Positions 22,271 to 37,147 of a stretch of 64,000 nucleotides of DNA are shown piece after piece. Made by a program: the position numbers and the translations under genes. How positions within the stretch are numbered: position 1 is the first letter of the stretch; every line of letters begins with the position of its first letter. This DNA is from Apostichopus japonicus (lineage: Eukaryota > Echinodermata > Holothuroidea > Aspidochirotida > Stichopodidae), in contig NC_092574.1 in the NCBI RefSeq assembly GCF_037975245.1, positions 140,001 through 204,000 of the forward strand, written 5' to 3'. Below the pieces are notes generated by a model. That model saw only the letters and a list, made by a program, of their open reading frames with translations. It was not told where the DNA came from and searched no databases.

Positions 22271-22560
22271 TGAGTATTCGCAAAAGGAGTTCTGACAAGT
22301 GGATAAGGTGAATCCCGAAGGCGGGCAGTCCTCCTTCTGGCAGGTGGACAAGGTGAGTACCGAGGGTGACAGGTGAGAGGGGGGAGGATGAGAGGGGGTG
22401 AGGGTGCGGACAAGGTGAGGTCGCCGCCCCCTCCCCCTGACAAGGTAAAGGCGCGGACAAGTGGAGTTTGCCGCCACCCCTCCCCCTGACAAGGTTCAAC
22501 GCGGACAAGGTGAGTTCGCCGCCACCCCTCCCCCTGACTAGCTAATCGGGGGTGAGGGAG
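22271..22560. repeat. GC-rich tandem repeat
   Basis: Units containing 'gacaaggtgagttcgccgcc' and 'acccctccccctgac' recur about every 55-65 bases with variation. Long ORFs across it are compositional artefacts. Confidence 0.7.
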
Positions 22561-22682
22561 TAGTGGAGAAGTGAAGGGGGAGTGGAGAGGGAGTGGAGAA
22601 TCGGGGGTGAGGGAGTAGTTTTTACAAAAAAAGTCCAAACAGCAGGATCTTTAAATATTTGTAAAGCTTTAGAAACCAGAGG

Positions 22683-22755
22683 CCCACCTAATGGTCTAGT
22701 GGTAAAGACTTTTGCTTTTGCATCTCAAGGTCCCTGGCTCAAACTCAATCTTTGC
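22683..22755 (+). repeat. tRNA-like sequence
   Basis: An A box 'tggtctagtgg' is followed about 35 bases later by a weak B box 'ggctcaaactc'. It is probably a decayed SINE. Confidence 0.35.
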
Positions 22756-22799
22756 TTTTCCTTTTACAATACTCATGTAAAAGGAAGAAAAAAAGGAAA

Positions 22800-24270
22800 A
22801 AAAAGAATGATACTTTGAAATAACAAATCAGTTCATGGACAAGATATACCTTCATCCCTCCCACCACAGTTAATACCCTTCAACTACCTGTCCAGAAACA
22901 GGTTATCCCTCATCAAATTATTATGCAAATACTAATCAAAACATGCAATACATATTTCATAAACATTCTTAGTGATACCTGCATCTACTATTGAGATGGT
23001 TGGGTGACAACAGACAGTTAGTTTCTATAATGTTTCTATTATTTATAATATCAGCCTGGAGGGCAGTTATTTAATGATACTAAGCAGTCACATGTACATA
23101 AAGGATAAGCCTATGGCCTTTTTACTTCACACCAGGTGGCTATCCAATTCACACCAGTACATTCTTTTTGGACATTTTTTTTTAAACATTTGGAAGACCA
23201 TTTCAACATGAGGGGAAAAAGAATTGATTTCTCCTAGATAAAAATAATAACCCCATCTTACTTTAGCCAGATAGGGCTTGAATCCATAGGTTTGCTTGAC
23301 GACAAGTTCCCAACAAAAAGGAGTTGGCCTTCCATGGCTGATTGCTGATTCAGTTTACAATACCATGGCGCCCCTGCTACCATCAATAAAATTGTCTTTA
23401 ACTTTCATTTATTAACTAAACCTGATTTTGAATTAATTTTAGATAACTCAATTTTTACATTTTTTGCCCTCCAGTTTGAAAAAGGAAACGTTACTACCAT
23501 AGCACAAACAACATATATGTGGAAAGGTTGCTCCCTTTCATTGCTGTCTCAATCACCCCCCCCCCCCGGCTCCGACTACCACACCCCAAATTATATACAC
23601 GAAGAGTGCATTATTGAAAGTTTCTTTAAATATAGCTTTATCATGCAGCAAACCTGTGCTACTGCAAACTGAAAATTCAATTCAAAGATTCTCCCTCTTC
23701 ACTTTCATTTCTCCTTCTCTATCCTTTGCCTCACCACCCCCCACCCCACCCCTGGTCCTTCCAACTACCATCCATAACTCCTGCCAATATTAAATTCAGT
23801 CACCTTATCATGCCCCCATAAAGTGTCAGTCAGTCAAGCACCACAATGTTTGTAGACCAAGAAATCAACAACCGAAACCCATTTTTAAAACTTTAAAGCC
23901 CCATCAAATAAAGATGCTGTTTTTTTCTTCTTTTTCTCTAAACAAGATAAACACACAAACACCAAATCCAAAATATATAAAATTCCAAATCCCATTTTGA
24001 ATATTCTTCAAATTTTGTTTGCCAAGCCAGGTTAAAAAAGTGAGTGTTATTCTTTTTGGCCTTCCTTTGTTGCAATGCAAACACAGAGGTGTTTGCATTG
24101 CAACAAGGTGTAGTTTTCTATACTAAAAAACAAATAAAATCAAATAAAACTTAAATAAAAGATGATTACAGCACATGCAGGAGAAGAGTGAGAGCCCTCC
24201 CAAATACTACCAGCTTATGTATACGAAAGACCTTTTTCCGAAATCCTTTTTCCGACATCGTGGCAAATCG
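22800..24270. other. 3' flank of SRP68, no gene seen
   Basis: Low-complexity C runs (23556-23567) and AT-rich text. I could not place a confident polyadenylation signal for the minus-strand SRP68 exon at 24275. Confidence 0.4.
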
Positions 24271-24274
24271 AGAG

Positions 24275-24573
24275 TTACTTTTCACCCCCGCTCCACCATC
24301 CACGCAGGAACCCACCCAGACCCCCCTGCGGGGACGATTTATTCTGTTCCAGTTTCTCATCCAAGGAGGGTAACTCTATATGGTTCAGAGCTATGTCAAA
24401 GAAGAGCGGTTTGCACGGTGACGGCTTAAAGTCCAGTGGAAATGTGGTGAAGTTGGGCTTGGCGGCCAGGTCCGGCTGGTTGGCGTTGTACCGGTCAAGC
24501 CATTCCGCCAGCGGTCGATTGTCCTTCAGACCGAGTTGCGCCATTCCTTTGCTGATGAAAGGTTCATTGGAAT
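24275..24573 (-). CDS. SRP68: SRP68, last coding exon
   Basis: SRP68 is the largest protein of the signal recognition particle; it binds 7SL RNA with SRP72 and helps target nascent secretory proteins to the ER. After acceptor TTTTTCAG the exon reads about 99 codons to TAA. It contains the conserved C-terminal block 'PSPCKPLFFDIALNHIELPS', followed by 'LDEKLEQ' and a Gly-rich tail, as in animal SRP68, where the SRP72-binding C terminus ends a few residues further on. The upstream ATG at 24610 lies in the intron and is not the start. The exon joins in phase with 25773-25845. Confidence 0.93.
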
Positions 24574-24619
24574 CTGAAAAATGAACGCAGAGAGGTTCTT
24601 GGTAAGCCATGGTTTTTTT

Positions 24620-25770
24620 TTTATGTATTCTTGGGTGGAGGGTATTTTCTATGGGTGAGGATAATCTGGAGGGTGGGGGAAGTCAACTCAATTAACTGTG
24701 AGAAATGTCATTGAATTAGGAACCACCTAAGGCCTATTCTCATCTTTGTAGTAAGTTTGTCACCTTGAGCTACGTGACAGTTCATAAGTAGGGGGGGGGG
24801 TATATTCGAGTGGAATTTGGGATTCAAATCCCTGAATAGAGAAAGTTTACAAAAACTTGTTAATTTGCAGTCATTTTTTGTTATTGCTGTCACAAACAGA
24901 AATGGATACCCACTTTCTATTATTTGTAGATGACAGAGACTGGTTCAATCGCAGTCTACAAGGCCAGATAAACTCTTTATATTTTGGCTTTCAATTTCTT
25001 TATTCTGACAAATTTCGATAGTACAAAAGACGGCAGTTTTGATCAGGCTTTTGATACTTCCTTGTGATCCCTGAACATCATACATTCAGCTACAAGCAAA
25101 AATAACTGTTGTCTGTCCTGTCCACCACAATAATCCTATTGTAATATTTTCAGACCCTAAGGGCTAATAGGTCTCTCCCCCCCCCCCCCCCCCCCCCCAA
25201 AAAAAAGGTGTGAAAAGGGGCGGTGCTGCTTCCAACCGAATGAATCTTTTCACTCATTGTTTAACCAAAGAGAAAAATTTGGGAAAGAAAACAACAGATT
25301 ATTAATATAAAGGCCATATTTCTCTGAATCATTGTCTATGCTCTGATGGAATACATTTGTTCCAGTAGCAGGGTTCAATTCCAAGGTTCCAAATGGACAC
25401 GGCAGTTTAATCTGCATTTTCCTGACGATCAGACCCAAAAGAGAACATCGATATGTCTCTCCACTGTTATCCCAAAGAAGAAACCTTTCAGAAACTCAAG
25501 GGTACTAAAGGATTTCTTCCTTTTAAATTAACCAGCGTCCTACACAAAATTAACAGGGTAGTAACATGATGGTCTCTGCCTGATTCCCCCTCCCCCCCCC
25601 ACCCAATTTCTTTTCTTAAAGTTTTGGTATTCATCCTTTCATATATAGTCCATCTTGCATTTTGCCTTTTGAAAAACAAGAATCCTTAATCTTCATCCAA
25701 AGCAGCAAAAAGTTTCTTTCCAAACACAGTACATTGATTATTATTATTATTATATTATTATTAAGTACAT
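24620..25770. other. SRP68 intron
   Basis: This stretch separates the two last SRP68 exons. A long C run followed by an A run is at 25177-25206 and a TTA microsatellite at 25737-25763. Nothing else is recognised. Confidence 0.6.
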
Positions 25771-25772
25771 AC

Positions 25773-25845
25773 CTAGAATGGAGGCCGCCTGAGCAGAGTA
25801 CTTCAAGTCGTTGATATCTTGCGCAAGAGTGTCCAATTCCTCTAC
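25773..25845 (-). CDS. SRP68: SRP68, penultimate coding exon
   Basis: The exon has acceptor ATTTAATCAATAG and donor GTATGT, and reads 24 codons plus one base in phase 0 (VEELDTLAQDINDLKYSAQA, then ASIL). The single G plus the first two bases of the next exon form Asp, giving '...AASILDSNE', which lines up with the 'AAAILDAND' region of vertebrate SRP68. No further upstream SRP68 exon was found before the LINE that begins near 26.2 kb; the rest of the gene may lie far upstream beyond the insertions, or be absent. Confidence 0.8.
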
Positions 25846-26493
25846 CTATTGATTAAATGAAACCAAAATCTAATCATGATGTCTTTAGGGAGTTTAGAGT
25901 TTAGGGAGTTTTTAGGGAGTGTCACTACCCGACAAGCCCTATAGGGTTTTTTAATACACTTCCTTTCACAAGTTTTGTTTCTTATCTCCTTCTATGTCAT
26001 ATGTCATACTTATGTTAAAATAGAACAAAAATCAATAAATGAAATGAAATAAATGAAATTAGTTACCTTTTTTTTTTAATTTAAGTAAAAGTTTTGTCTT
26101 TGTTGTTGTTGATATCAAATCAAAAGGAGTTTAACCCCTGGTCGACCTGGCGAGAGGTCCTACGGGGGATAATAAGTTTGTTTTTATAGAATAGACATTT
26201 TTTTTTTTTTTCTTGGAAAGGTTGTCTATGTTCAGTCAGGGAATTGCTGGTAAATGAAGTCTTATATATTTACATTGGACAGGATAGCCATAATCATACC
26301 CGAGGTCAGAGTCAAAGAGTCACTTAGGGAGGGATTTCTAAAGGAGAGGAATTTTTTAAGTACTGAGAATTGTGGAGACGGAGTGGTTTCTATTGTTTGG
26401 GTAGGGAGTGGTTGTGGTTTCTATTGTTTGGTAACAATATAATCTGTATATATAAGTATACTTGGGCCTAGAACCATTTAGGAAAGGATTTTT

Positions 26494-28960
26494 TTAATGG
26501 AATGAGACTTTAAGTAGTAACAATTGTGAATACAGAAAGGGTTTGGTTTTGGGGTAGTGAGTTGTTGCGACTTTGTATTTCAGGGGGAGGTCTTCAATCA
26601 AAGGGTCGTTCTCGAGGTTGTTTTTGTATAACTTGGTGTTGAATTCTTCAAGTCGGGTGAAAGTAGATTTTGTGTTTCCTGCACGGAGAACGTACAAAGT
26701 AGCAATATAGGTAGGGATTTTGAGTGCGAGTCGATAAGCTGTGGTGTGGATTCTGTTTAAAATTTGTTTATTGGGATTAGAGATGGTAAGCAGGGAGATG
26801 CTCCCGTAACTGAGAATCATTTTTACTTTGGATTTATAGATTTGGATAATGGTTTTCGGAGGGAAGTTATATTTGTGTGAGAGGATTTGAATGGATTTAA
26901 GTTGGAACCAGCAGCATCCTGCAGTTCTGTTACAAAGTAGATTAAACGATAATTTGCTATCGAAAGTGGTACCAAGGAAGGTTGCATTAGGAGTAGCAGT
27001 GATTGAGGTGTTGAAAAGATTCATTTTGGCAATATGGTTATGGTATTTTGAGTTTATTATGGAGAAATTGGCTAGGTTAGATATTGAGGGATATATTTTT
27101 GTTCTCCACATCGAGCACCACTTTTCGAGATGTGTAATTGCTCTTTTAATATTTAGTTCCGTCATATAGATATTTTTACTGGTGCTCCAAATGGCTATGT
27201 CGTCAGTGTACTGACTATAGTTGCATTTAGATAGAGGGGGGATGTTCAAATCATTAACATATAGGGTGCAAGGGGAGGGGGCTGAAAACAGCGCCCTGTG
27301 GAGTACCTGCACCAAGTGGAAAAGGTTTTGATTGTTGGTTTTTGTAGCATATTTTGGCATTGCGCTCACTAAGGAAAGAGGAAAGAAGTCTGGTGTAATT
27401 GGAGGGGAGATTAAAGTTAAGTAGTTAAATTCTTATGCCGTTGTGCCAAGTTTTGTCGAACTCCTTTTTGGCATCAAGGAAGAGGGCAGTGGTATCATGT
27501 TTTTTTATGAAGCCGATGCGAATTTCTTTGGAAAGGTGGAAAGTTTGGTTTATTGTAGATTTGTGTGCCCGGAATTAGCCTGATTGATACGGGCAAAGTG
27601 ATTAATTTGCTCAAGGTGGTTTCTGGTGCGGTTATCTATAATTCTTTCGAAAATCTTACCTAAGGCTGGTAGGAGACTAATTGGTTGATAGTTTTGAATT
27701 TTGGTGTGTCTTTACTTAGTTTCAGTATTAAAATCATTTTGGCGGATGTCCACAGGGTTGGGAAATGACCCAGTCTAAGGAGTTTGTTAAATAATGGGAA
27801 AATATGAGAGTTAATGAATATCGGCGGCCCACGGAGGGGAATCTTTTAGCATTAGGTCATTTATGTTGTCAAGACCAGGGGAGGAGGCATTTTTGCATAT
27901 TCCGTGGCACTATACCAATCATTTATATCTATTTCTTTGAGTAGAGGGATGTTTTTGTTGAGACATCCTTAGAAGTTGGGGATAAAGCTGGTTGCATTAC
28001 AGATAATTGTACGGTTTATTTTGTGTTGGAATCTGTTATCGTATGGAGGGCCATCTAAGATATTGAATATAGTTTTCAAGTATGATTCACTAAGCTTTAT
28101 TTGGTCTTAAGTTTTTGTGATGAGGTTACCTACTTTATCTCTAAGGCATTCGTCTGTATTACCTGTGTTTGGGTTGTAATGGGTTTTCGATATTTCTTTA
28201 ATTTTTCCAAAAGTGTTTTGGGTTTTTGTCATTAATGATTGAATCGCATTTGTTTTGGACTCGGTTTTGGTCGACCGCCGATATTTGTCTATTTATTTGT
28301 TTTTCAAGTTGGTTAATTTAGGTTTTTAGAGTTGGATCTGGGGAGATCATATAGGTTCTATGTAGTCGACGTCTGATTTATTTAGTGTAAGAATATTCCT
28401 ATTTAGTTTTGGATTTCTGTTTTGTTTTTAAGGGGCAGTGTTTTTTGAAGGTATTAAAGATATGTTGGGCAATGCTGTCACAATATATGCCGATGTAATT
28501 TAGCTTGTTGTTGTGGTAATTGGCAATAGTGTTGTTTGTTATGATCCCTTTTTAAATGATGTCCAGTCTGCTTTATTGTAATTATACGTTAATTCGTTAT
28601 TTTGGATGCGACTGAGGTTTATGTCTAGCTCAAAAAGGAGTGGAAAATGGTCACTGATTAGGTCATCTTCTAGGATTTGAATCGAATGAGTTTTAGTTGC
28701 AAGGTGGTTTGAGGTTATGGCGTAGTCAAGTAGTTCAGTATTATTGTTTATTGGGTTTATCCTAGTTTTGTTATTTTGGTTAATTATTGTTAAGTTGTGT
28801 TTATCACATATTTCTAAGAGGGATATGCCTTTTTCAGATATTTTGGTGCTACCAAAAATGATGTGGTGGGCATTTAAATCTCCTAGTAGTATTGTATTTT
28901 TATTAGAACTGTTTTTGATTGTGGATATGGGCTCATTTGGGGACTATAATAGCTAATAAT
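26494..28960 (-). pseudogene. LINE ORF2: endonuclease-reverse transcriptase, disrupted
   Basis: Non-LTR retrotransposon ORF2 nicks the target and copies its RNA there. The longest intact piece, 26494-27369, holds the catalytic 'CNYSQYTDDIAIWS' (YTDD in place of the usual YADD) and a long thumb-like region ending 'TKSTFTRLEEFNTKLYKNN'. Upstream on the same strand, around 27500-27900, broken frames show reverse-transcriptase text ('KIQNYQPISLLPALGKIFE'). Around 28700-28900 the endonuclease motif 'LLGDLNAHHIIFGST' is readable. Several stops and frame changes separate these parts, so no functional ORF2 remains. Confidence 0.8.
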
Positions 28961-29246
28961 GAGGTTTATTGTCTCTTTCGAGTACAATTTCAATTGTTTG
29001 GGTTTGTTTGGGAGGAGGGTGGCTTTGAGGTTGTTTTTTTCAGCAATAAGTACTCAAACCATATATCGAGAGATATCGTGTCTGAAAGTTTGGTAACCAG
29101 GGATGCTAAGGTGGGAATTTGTATTTAGTTTAAAGAAATGATATCCGGGGAGTGGTTGGCGAATATACTAAGTAGGAGGCTTAATTTTGGAAGGATACTG
29201 TTGATATTTAGGTGGAGGAACTTGACCGAAGGAGGGAGTGTGCTTG

Positions 29247-30330
29247 TCATGTAGGTGATTGAGGAGGGCTAAATATTGAAGGATGGTGGAGACGTTCCAT
29301 AATTACAGTTTCTGGGATATTTAAGTTTAGGTGTTTTAGTGCTAACACGGTGGCGTAACTGGCAAGGTCGTCAGATTTAATATTAATGTTGGCTGTTTGG
29401 AAGGTGTATTGTACTAATTCAATTACAAAGGTTGGGATATTAAGTTTTTTTTCAGTGACGATTTTATTCGTTATTTCAATTTTAGGGGTAAAATTGGTTA
29501 CATTCGCGTAGGTTCTTTGTTCTTGTTGTTTGTTATTAGCTTCAGTTTTAGCTTCTTTAAATTTTGGGCATCCTTTGTAAAGGGCGACATGAGTCCCTGA
29601 GCAATTGGCACATTTTGGGTTTTCTTTTGGTTTGGGACAGTCTTTAACTCTGTGGTTTTTGCCACATCTGAGACATCTGGTTTGATTTTTGCAAGTATGG
29701 GGGGTGTGTCCAAAGAGTTGACATTTGAAACATTGAGTGATTTGGGGGGGTTCGTGGTATTCTTCTGTTTTGTGTTTAGAGTATCCTAAGTAGAAACCTT
29801 GTTTGATTAGGGATTGTTGAGGCTCTTGTTCTTCAAACGTCATTTTTACTTTCCAAGCTGTATTGTTTGTGGCATGACTAATGAGTCTTTTAGCTTGTAT
29901 TGGGGTGTATTCTTGGTCTTTGAGTTCTTGTTCAATATCTTTGATTTGAATTTCAGGGTTTATGCCACAGGCTACTACGGAGAAGTTTCTTTGTCATACT
30001 TTTTTGGGGATTCTTGGTTTGGGGTTGCCTAGTTAAGTCTTTTGATTCCATGGTTTCAGGAGGATATTTGCAGTTTTAGGGTCATGGGGGGTGATTAGGA
30101 TGTTGTTACTACGAAGACGGTTTATATTTGAGATCATGGCATTTGGTTTTTCTTCATTGATTAGTTTAGCAAGTGTTTATTGGGTTTTTTGATAGTTCTG
30201 GTAAGATTCCTGATACAATGATTGTTTGAGCGGACTTTTTGGTGGTTGGTTTGGAGTTTGGAGATGGGTTTATTTCAACGTATATTGGACGTTGTCTTTT
30301 TCTGCTATTTTTGTACAGGGATCCAGTCAT
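29247..30330 (-). pseudogene. LINE ORF1, Gag-like with three zinc knuckles
   Basis: ORF1 proteins of Jockey-type LINEs bind the element RNA. The open part (29247-29843, 198 codons) has three consecutive knuckles: 'CFKCQLFGHTPHTC', 'CLRCGKNHRVKDC' and 'CANCSGTHVALYKGC', followed by a Lys/Glu-rich linker. Text further upstream to about 30330 continues the N-terminal part in broken frames. The product is about half the usual length without that part. Confidence 0.8.
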
Positions 30331-30739
30331 TAATGTCTATGTCAAAATCAGAGAGGTTTAGGTTTTCGACTAAGGGGGCGGTTATAGGTGGGTAAGGGGT
30401 TGTCATATTGGCAAAACAGCCCCTCCCTACGGGTTTTAAATGGCTTTTATACAATGAAATTGATCATAAACTTTACTTACTAGAAAGAATTAGTCTCCAG
30501 CCTAAGACGGCGGACGGAAAGAATAGGAACTCCTTTTGAAGAGACACACTATGAATCGAAAGTGTACTCTGCAGCGTTGTGTTGGTATCCAAGGAGGCGT
30601 ACGTTTTGTAAATGGCGGGTAAGTCATAGAGTGAAGGATGATGGGGTGGCGCTATGTCAAAAAGCTAACTGTTGATCAATATAGTCCACAGAACCCTAAG
30701 GAAAGGAGAGGAATGCACAAGAAATAGCCAGTTTTCTTC

Positions 30740-32825
<2,086 letters not shown>

Positions 32826-32904
32826 TTGACAACAATCAACTGTTGAGAGGACAAGACTGATGTTCATGATACTGGCTCACACTGATGTTTTCCTTGAATC
32901 TTAC

Positions 32905-33008
32905 TTTTTCTCCAATTTCTATTAAATCACCTCCAGATAACACTTCCAGATCTCTCTGTAGAGGACAGGCTTGAAGGATCTTCTCGTATTTGGTGGAGTT
33001 TATGATCT
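32905..33008 (-). pseudogene. ABCC-type transporter exon, copy 2, 5' part missing
   Basis: Same exon as 31472-31648 but homology begins only at '[20 protein letters not shown]' (33008 end), lacking the acceptor and the Q-loop part. It ends with GEK followed by an intact GTAAGA donor. Flanking intronic text ('cagtatcatgaacatcagtc' on the minus strand) is also shared, so this is a segmental duplication and not retroposition. Confidence 0.8.
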
Positions 33009-33379
33009 TTCAACCACTTGTTCTAAACCTGATCCAGCTTCATTACAGACATCCAAGACTCACAATTTTCCTTCAATTTTCTTCATCTTCTTCTTTCACC
33101 TGAGACAGTATTGTAAAAGATAAGAAGATTTCATATATTGGAAAGCAGATAGACATTGCAACTAGACTCATTTTTATACACTCCCTTCCTCCCCTCCCTC
33201 CCCCTGACTACCTAAACAACCCTGACTGCTGCCTCATTGATATAACAATATATAAACAAATGTATATGATTGTGGTTTAATGGCAGAAATAAACGAAACA
33301 AATACCAGAGCTTAAATATTTCTGTGTTACTATAGTAAACTGTATACCCAAACGGAAGCATTACAGAATCTTCAATGTC

Positions 33380-33451
33380 TCAGACCTCCAGCAGGATGTT
33401 ACAGTCACAGTTCATGGAGTCTCCTTGTGAATCAGTGTGGCCAATGCAATG
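33380..33451 (-). CDS. Possible terminal exon, unrecognised
   Basis: After a good acceptor (TATTTGTCTTTACAG) one frame reads 'HCIGHTDSQGDSMNCDCNIL', then LEV and TGA. The other two frames close sooner or at a similar distance, so support is limited to the splice site and composition. I cannot assign it to a family or to a neighbour. Confidence 0.25.
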   Translation of the reverse strand, partial: HCIGHTDSQGDSMNCDCNILLEV

Positions 33452-33459
33452 CTGTAAAG

Positions 33460-35640
33460 ACAAATATCAAAGCAATATGTACAGTATATATATACCTTTG
33501 GTGTGACATAAATTTAAGTATTTTTTTTAAAGTAGTTTTACATAAGATCATCTTCCTGTTTGCATATGCAGATACCTTTTTGATGAATGTTTACAAACAT
33601 GAATAAACTGTACCTCTATTTGTTACTAAGTGCCTGTTTATTTTTAATACTTGCAATATGACTCTTTAATAAACCTTACTAGACATTGCTATCAAACCTA
33701 TGGAGTACTTCGTAAAATGCCAAAACTTCCTTTGATGTATATTGTTCACTATAATGGTCAAGCTGATTGAAAGGAATGAATTCAACACAATTTGAGAACA
33801 TTTCATCAGTCAAACAATTTGGAGAGCATGTACTAGTTTAAACAAACTTAGCAAGCACATTCATGAGGAACTGGAAAATTGAAAAATGTCTGAAATAAAC
33901 ATCATTCTTGAAACGAGAAACTTGACAAGTGAAATAAGGACCGACACTTAAGCTACAACAAGTACACTTAGCAAAGATGAAAACTGGCTTTTCAGCCAAC
34001 ACACAAGTACCAACAACATATTAGTATATTCATGGTAAACCATCATGTGCTTCCATGACTTCTAGCACCTGTGTAATAATATTCTATATCAACAAGGACA
34101 GAGATACTATATATTGTACTTATCTCTCAATACTCTTAATATGTGTTTACCATGAGTTGTGTTCCTCACAGCTTTCAATCAATGTTTTCAAATTGAAAAC
34201 CAAATCAAAGACAATTACTCAACAATGAGAGGTCGACTTAGCAAAGTTTGAATTCGGTTTAATAATAATCAAAGTTTCAGTGAAACAGTTCTGCAGACCA
34301 TAAAATCATGCCTTAGGCATCAAAGAAGGCTATGATCTGATAAAGATATGCCAAGAGTTGGACCAATACTGTTAAGCCTAGCTTCAGGTCAAAATTATGC
34401 TAGTTGATCAAATTAATACATGTATATCAATTTAGTTGCCTACGCTAGGTAACATCAGCTTTCATGGAGAGTTTTCTCCATACTTGAACCATCACTAACA
34501 TCAATTAGACCACAGAGCTAGGCCTAATTGCTTGAGAATTTCATTTTACAAAGTACTGTTGCTTGTATAAGAAGCCTAGGATAGGCTAGTTAGTCCTCAT
34601 CTCTATCTAGCCTTCGCTTTGGTAGGCTAGCCTAGGTTTCCCATTTTCATTTGGTGGTAGGCCTAGCCTGGGGCCATCTGTTCCCTCCCCTAACAACGTT
34701 ATTTTCCTCCCACTTAAAAGTTGAACAACTTACATTAACATTTTCAGGGGAGTTAACTAAGGTTTTTCATGGGAGGCATATTGGCTAGGCTATGTGGAAA
34801 GAATAGATGTTGTAAGTGGAATAACTGTAAGAAAAGATTTAAAGGGAGAAAGGTAAAGTTAAGGGTGAAAAATAACACGGTTAAGGAAACTAACATACTA
34901 TTTTCAAGGGAGGAGACTGTTGTTCTGTAGGCTCTGACTGCATATTCTTGTAGAGTAAGCTAAAGAAAGTTGTGATAGTATGAAAATAGAAAATGTGACC
35001 AGGTATCTTCCTTGTGTAACTGTTCAGTGATTGGAAGATAAAAAAGTGTTTGTGAATAGGCCGGATTGTTTGCATAGGATTGTATGCGAACATGGGGTAA
35101 TATACATGCGTGGAATTCATAGTGGTATTGGGTCGTTTGCTTGTAATGGCATTCATTGTGGGAATGAAATAACATAGAAAATTTAGCCTATAGGTATGCC
35201 CTCCTTGGTTCCTCTCCTTGTTTTCCTATTTACCAGTTTCTTCAATTACTACAGGTACAAGTGTCTCTTGAAATATGTTCCTTTCTTTCACCAAACTCTC
35301 CTAAATCACAAGACACATTTACTACGTGCAGTTGCTTCACTACCTAAATTAATTCTTTCCACAGCCAAGCCGTCTTTCTTTCCTCCCCTGAAAAACATTG
35401 GTTTCAACCCCTAAAAATAATTTCAGGGAGGAAACTATTGTTTTTATTCTTGGAAGTTGGAGAAGAAACCAACGGACTTGCCTGTCATGATGGAAAAAAA
35501 AAAAGGAAAGAGAGCTTTCATCCTAAGCTAATTTGTCCGGCTGCGAGTTAGTTTCTTGTGGATGTGTTACTGTTATTGTTAAGTGCTAGATGGCATAGCC
35601 TAGGCTATGGTAGGCTACTCTGGTAGGAATTTAAAGACAT
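33460..35640. other. No gene seen
   Basis: AT-rich text containing many 'aggcctagc'-like motifs from 34430 onwards, which continue on the far side of the transposon at 42650-42900. This supports a single host region interrupted by the 7-kb element. Confidence 0.4.
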
Positions 35641-35649
35641 TTAGGCCTA

Positions 35650-35869
35650 CAGTAGGTACATGGGTTCCGCGTAAGCCGCGACAAAAGATCGCCGATCGTA
35701 CTCAAAATAAAAGATTGCCGGATCCAGTCGAAGTGGTAAACTTACGAACTAATGTGCTGTTAGATGTGAGGTTTGAATTAATTTTTTATGCTTTGGTAAA
35801 AGAGTAAACTTTGACGAACTTTAAATAGTAAGTGCATGAATAGCGCGTAATGACCCGAGTTCCGCGTAA
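35650..35869. repeat. Left terminal and subterminal inverted repeats of the pogo-like element
   Basis: The terminal 24 bp include GGTTCCGCGTA, and the subterminal site at 35852 repeats the GTTCCGCGTAA core. Repeated TTCCGCGTA motifs near both ends may be transposase binding sites; this is inferred from their placement. Confidence 0.8.
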
Positions 35870-37004
35870 AAAAAATGGCGGTATATTTTTTAAGTTTTGC
35901 AATGAGTTATTTACCATTATGGTAAAGTTCATCCAATATTATGATGGCTTACCAAATTTACGGAAATTGGTGGACTTAAAATTAATGTCTAACTTATATA
36001 AGTTGCAATTTAGTACTAAAATCGTCAGAGAAGTTTAACAGCGTTTAGTGTGTATAGCTAAGCATACCAGTTTAGCGAAATATTAATGTGGCATATTGAA
36101 TGCACTTGTCAGTTGTACGACCCACCCCCGGGACCTATACCAACATTGAAAATAGTGTCTCCTACAATTTTACATCAGATAATAATCATAATGTATTTCA
36201 CGTTTGAGCCTAGTTTGCTACGGTTCTGCATGCCTCAAGTGATTTCTTTGAGTTTGAGGGTACCTTGAGACAAATTACCAGGAAAAGGGTGTGTCATTTG
36301 TGTGTCACTGTTTTATATTCAAAGTTAGCAAATTGTGTTTTACTTTCCAACAATTGTAAGTCTGTTCATATAACTGACAATGTGCATAAGTTTTGATGAT
36401 GCCTTTTGACACTGCCTCTAGTGTAACGTTCATAGTAAGCTGTAAGTTTATTTAGATGGTATATAGGCCTAGGCCGGTAGATAGTTGTGTGAGTTTGATG
36501 TTTCATATTATCATGGTTTTGTGTTTAATTTCATGCAATTTTAAACACTATTTCTTTGTTTCAGATCAATTATTAGGCCAAATTAAAAAAATCATATTTA
36601 GTGTTACCACCCACTCCTTTTTTAGAGGCCGCCTGCTTTGTTTTTTAATGATAAAATTCTATGTCTTTTAAAAAAAATTGTAGACTCAGCATCACGATGT
36701 CTTTGCAGTAGAAATAGTCAATTGCTTTTTGACCAGCAAGCAGCACAAACAGGACAATAATAATGACAAGTGTCAGTCTAGGCCAAAAAACTGTGCAACA
36801 ATTTCCTTCTGTGCTTGAACTTTTATTTGCTTTTTTTTCTTCAAATTTCAGTTTGTTGCAATATCATAACATTTGATTGCAGATAAAATTCCTTAACAAA
36901 AATAAATGATACCATTGACAGTGCTCACTGCTAACAAAATGAGGTATAAGCTTGCTGTATAATTAGACTTGAAAGGATCAGGAAATTAGGAACCAAACAT
37001 AATT

Positions 37005-37147
37005 CAGTGGACAGGTTATGATTGCTAAACCAATCACAATGCAGGAAACCATTATAAGTATTTATGAATCATGGTTATCTTCCATTCCCCTCTCGCTTGG
37101 ACTGCTGATATAACCCATTTGACTTTGGCGTCATAACCTGTCCACTG
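37005..37147. mobile_element. 143-bp MITE inside the pogo-like element
   Basis: Perfect 17-bp inverted ends, CAGTGGACAGGTTATGA and its complement, bound a sequence with no ORF. The flanks (aatt / aaac) show no clear duplication. It lies downstream of the HIRAN-like exon. Confidence 0.65.

Larger units (their letters stand above)
26230..30450 (-). mobile_element. Jockey-like LINE, long but decayed copy
   Basis: In minus orientation: ORF1 with zinc knuckles (about 30330-29247), endonuclease (about 29140-28600), reverse transcriptase (about 28000-26494), then a 3' part with a loose duplication (26321-26400 resembles 26475-26550). Stops and frameshifts break ORF2. The triple knuckle and 'YTDD' reverse transcriptase point to the Jockey group. 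End points are approximate; no target duplication was identified. The partial copy at 17137-19351 belongs to the same family. Confidence 0.85.
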
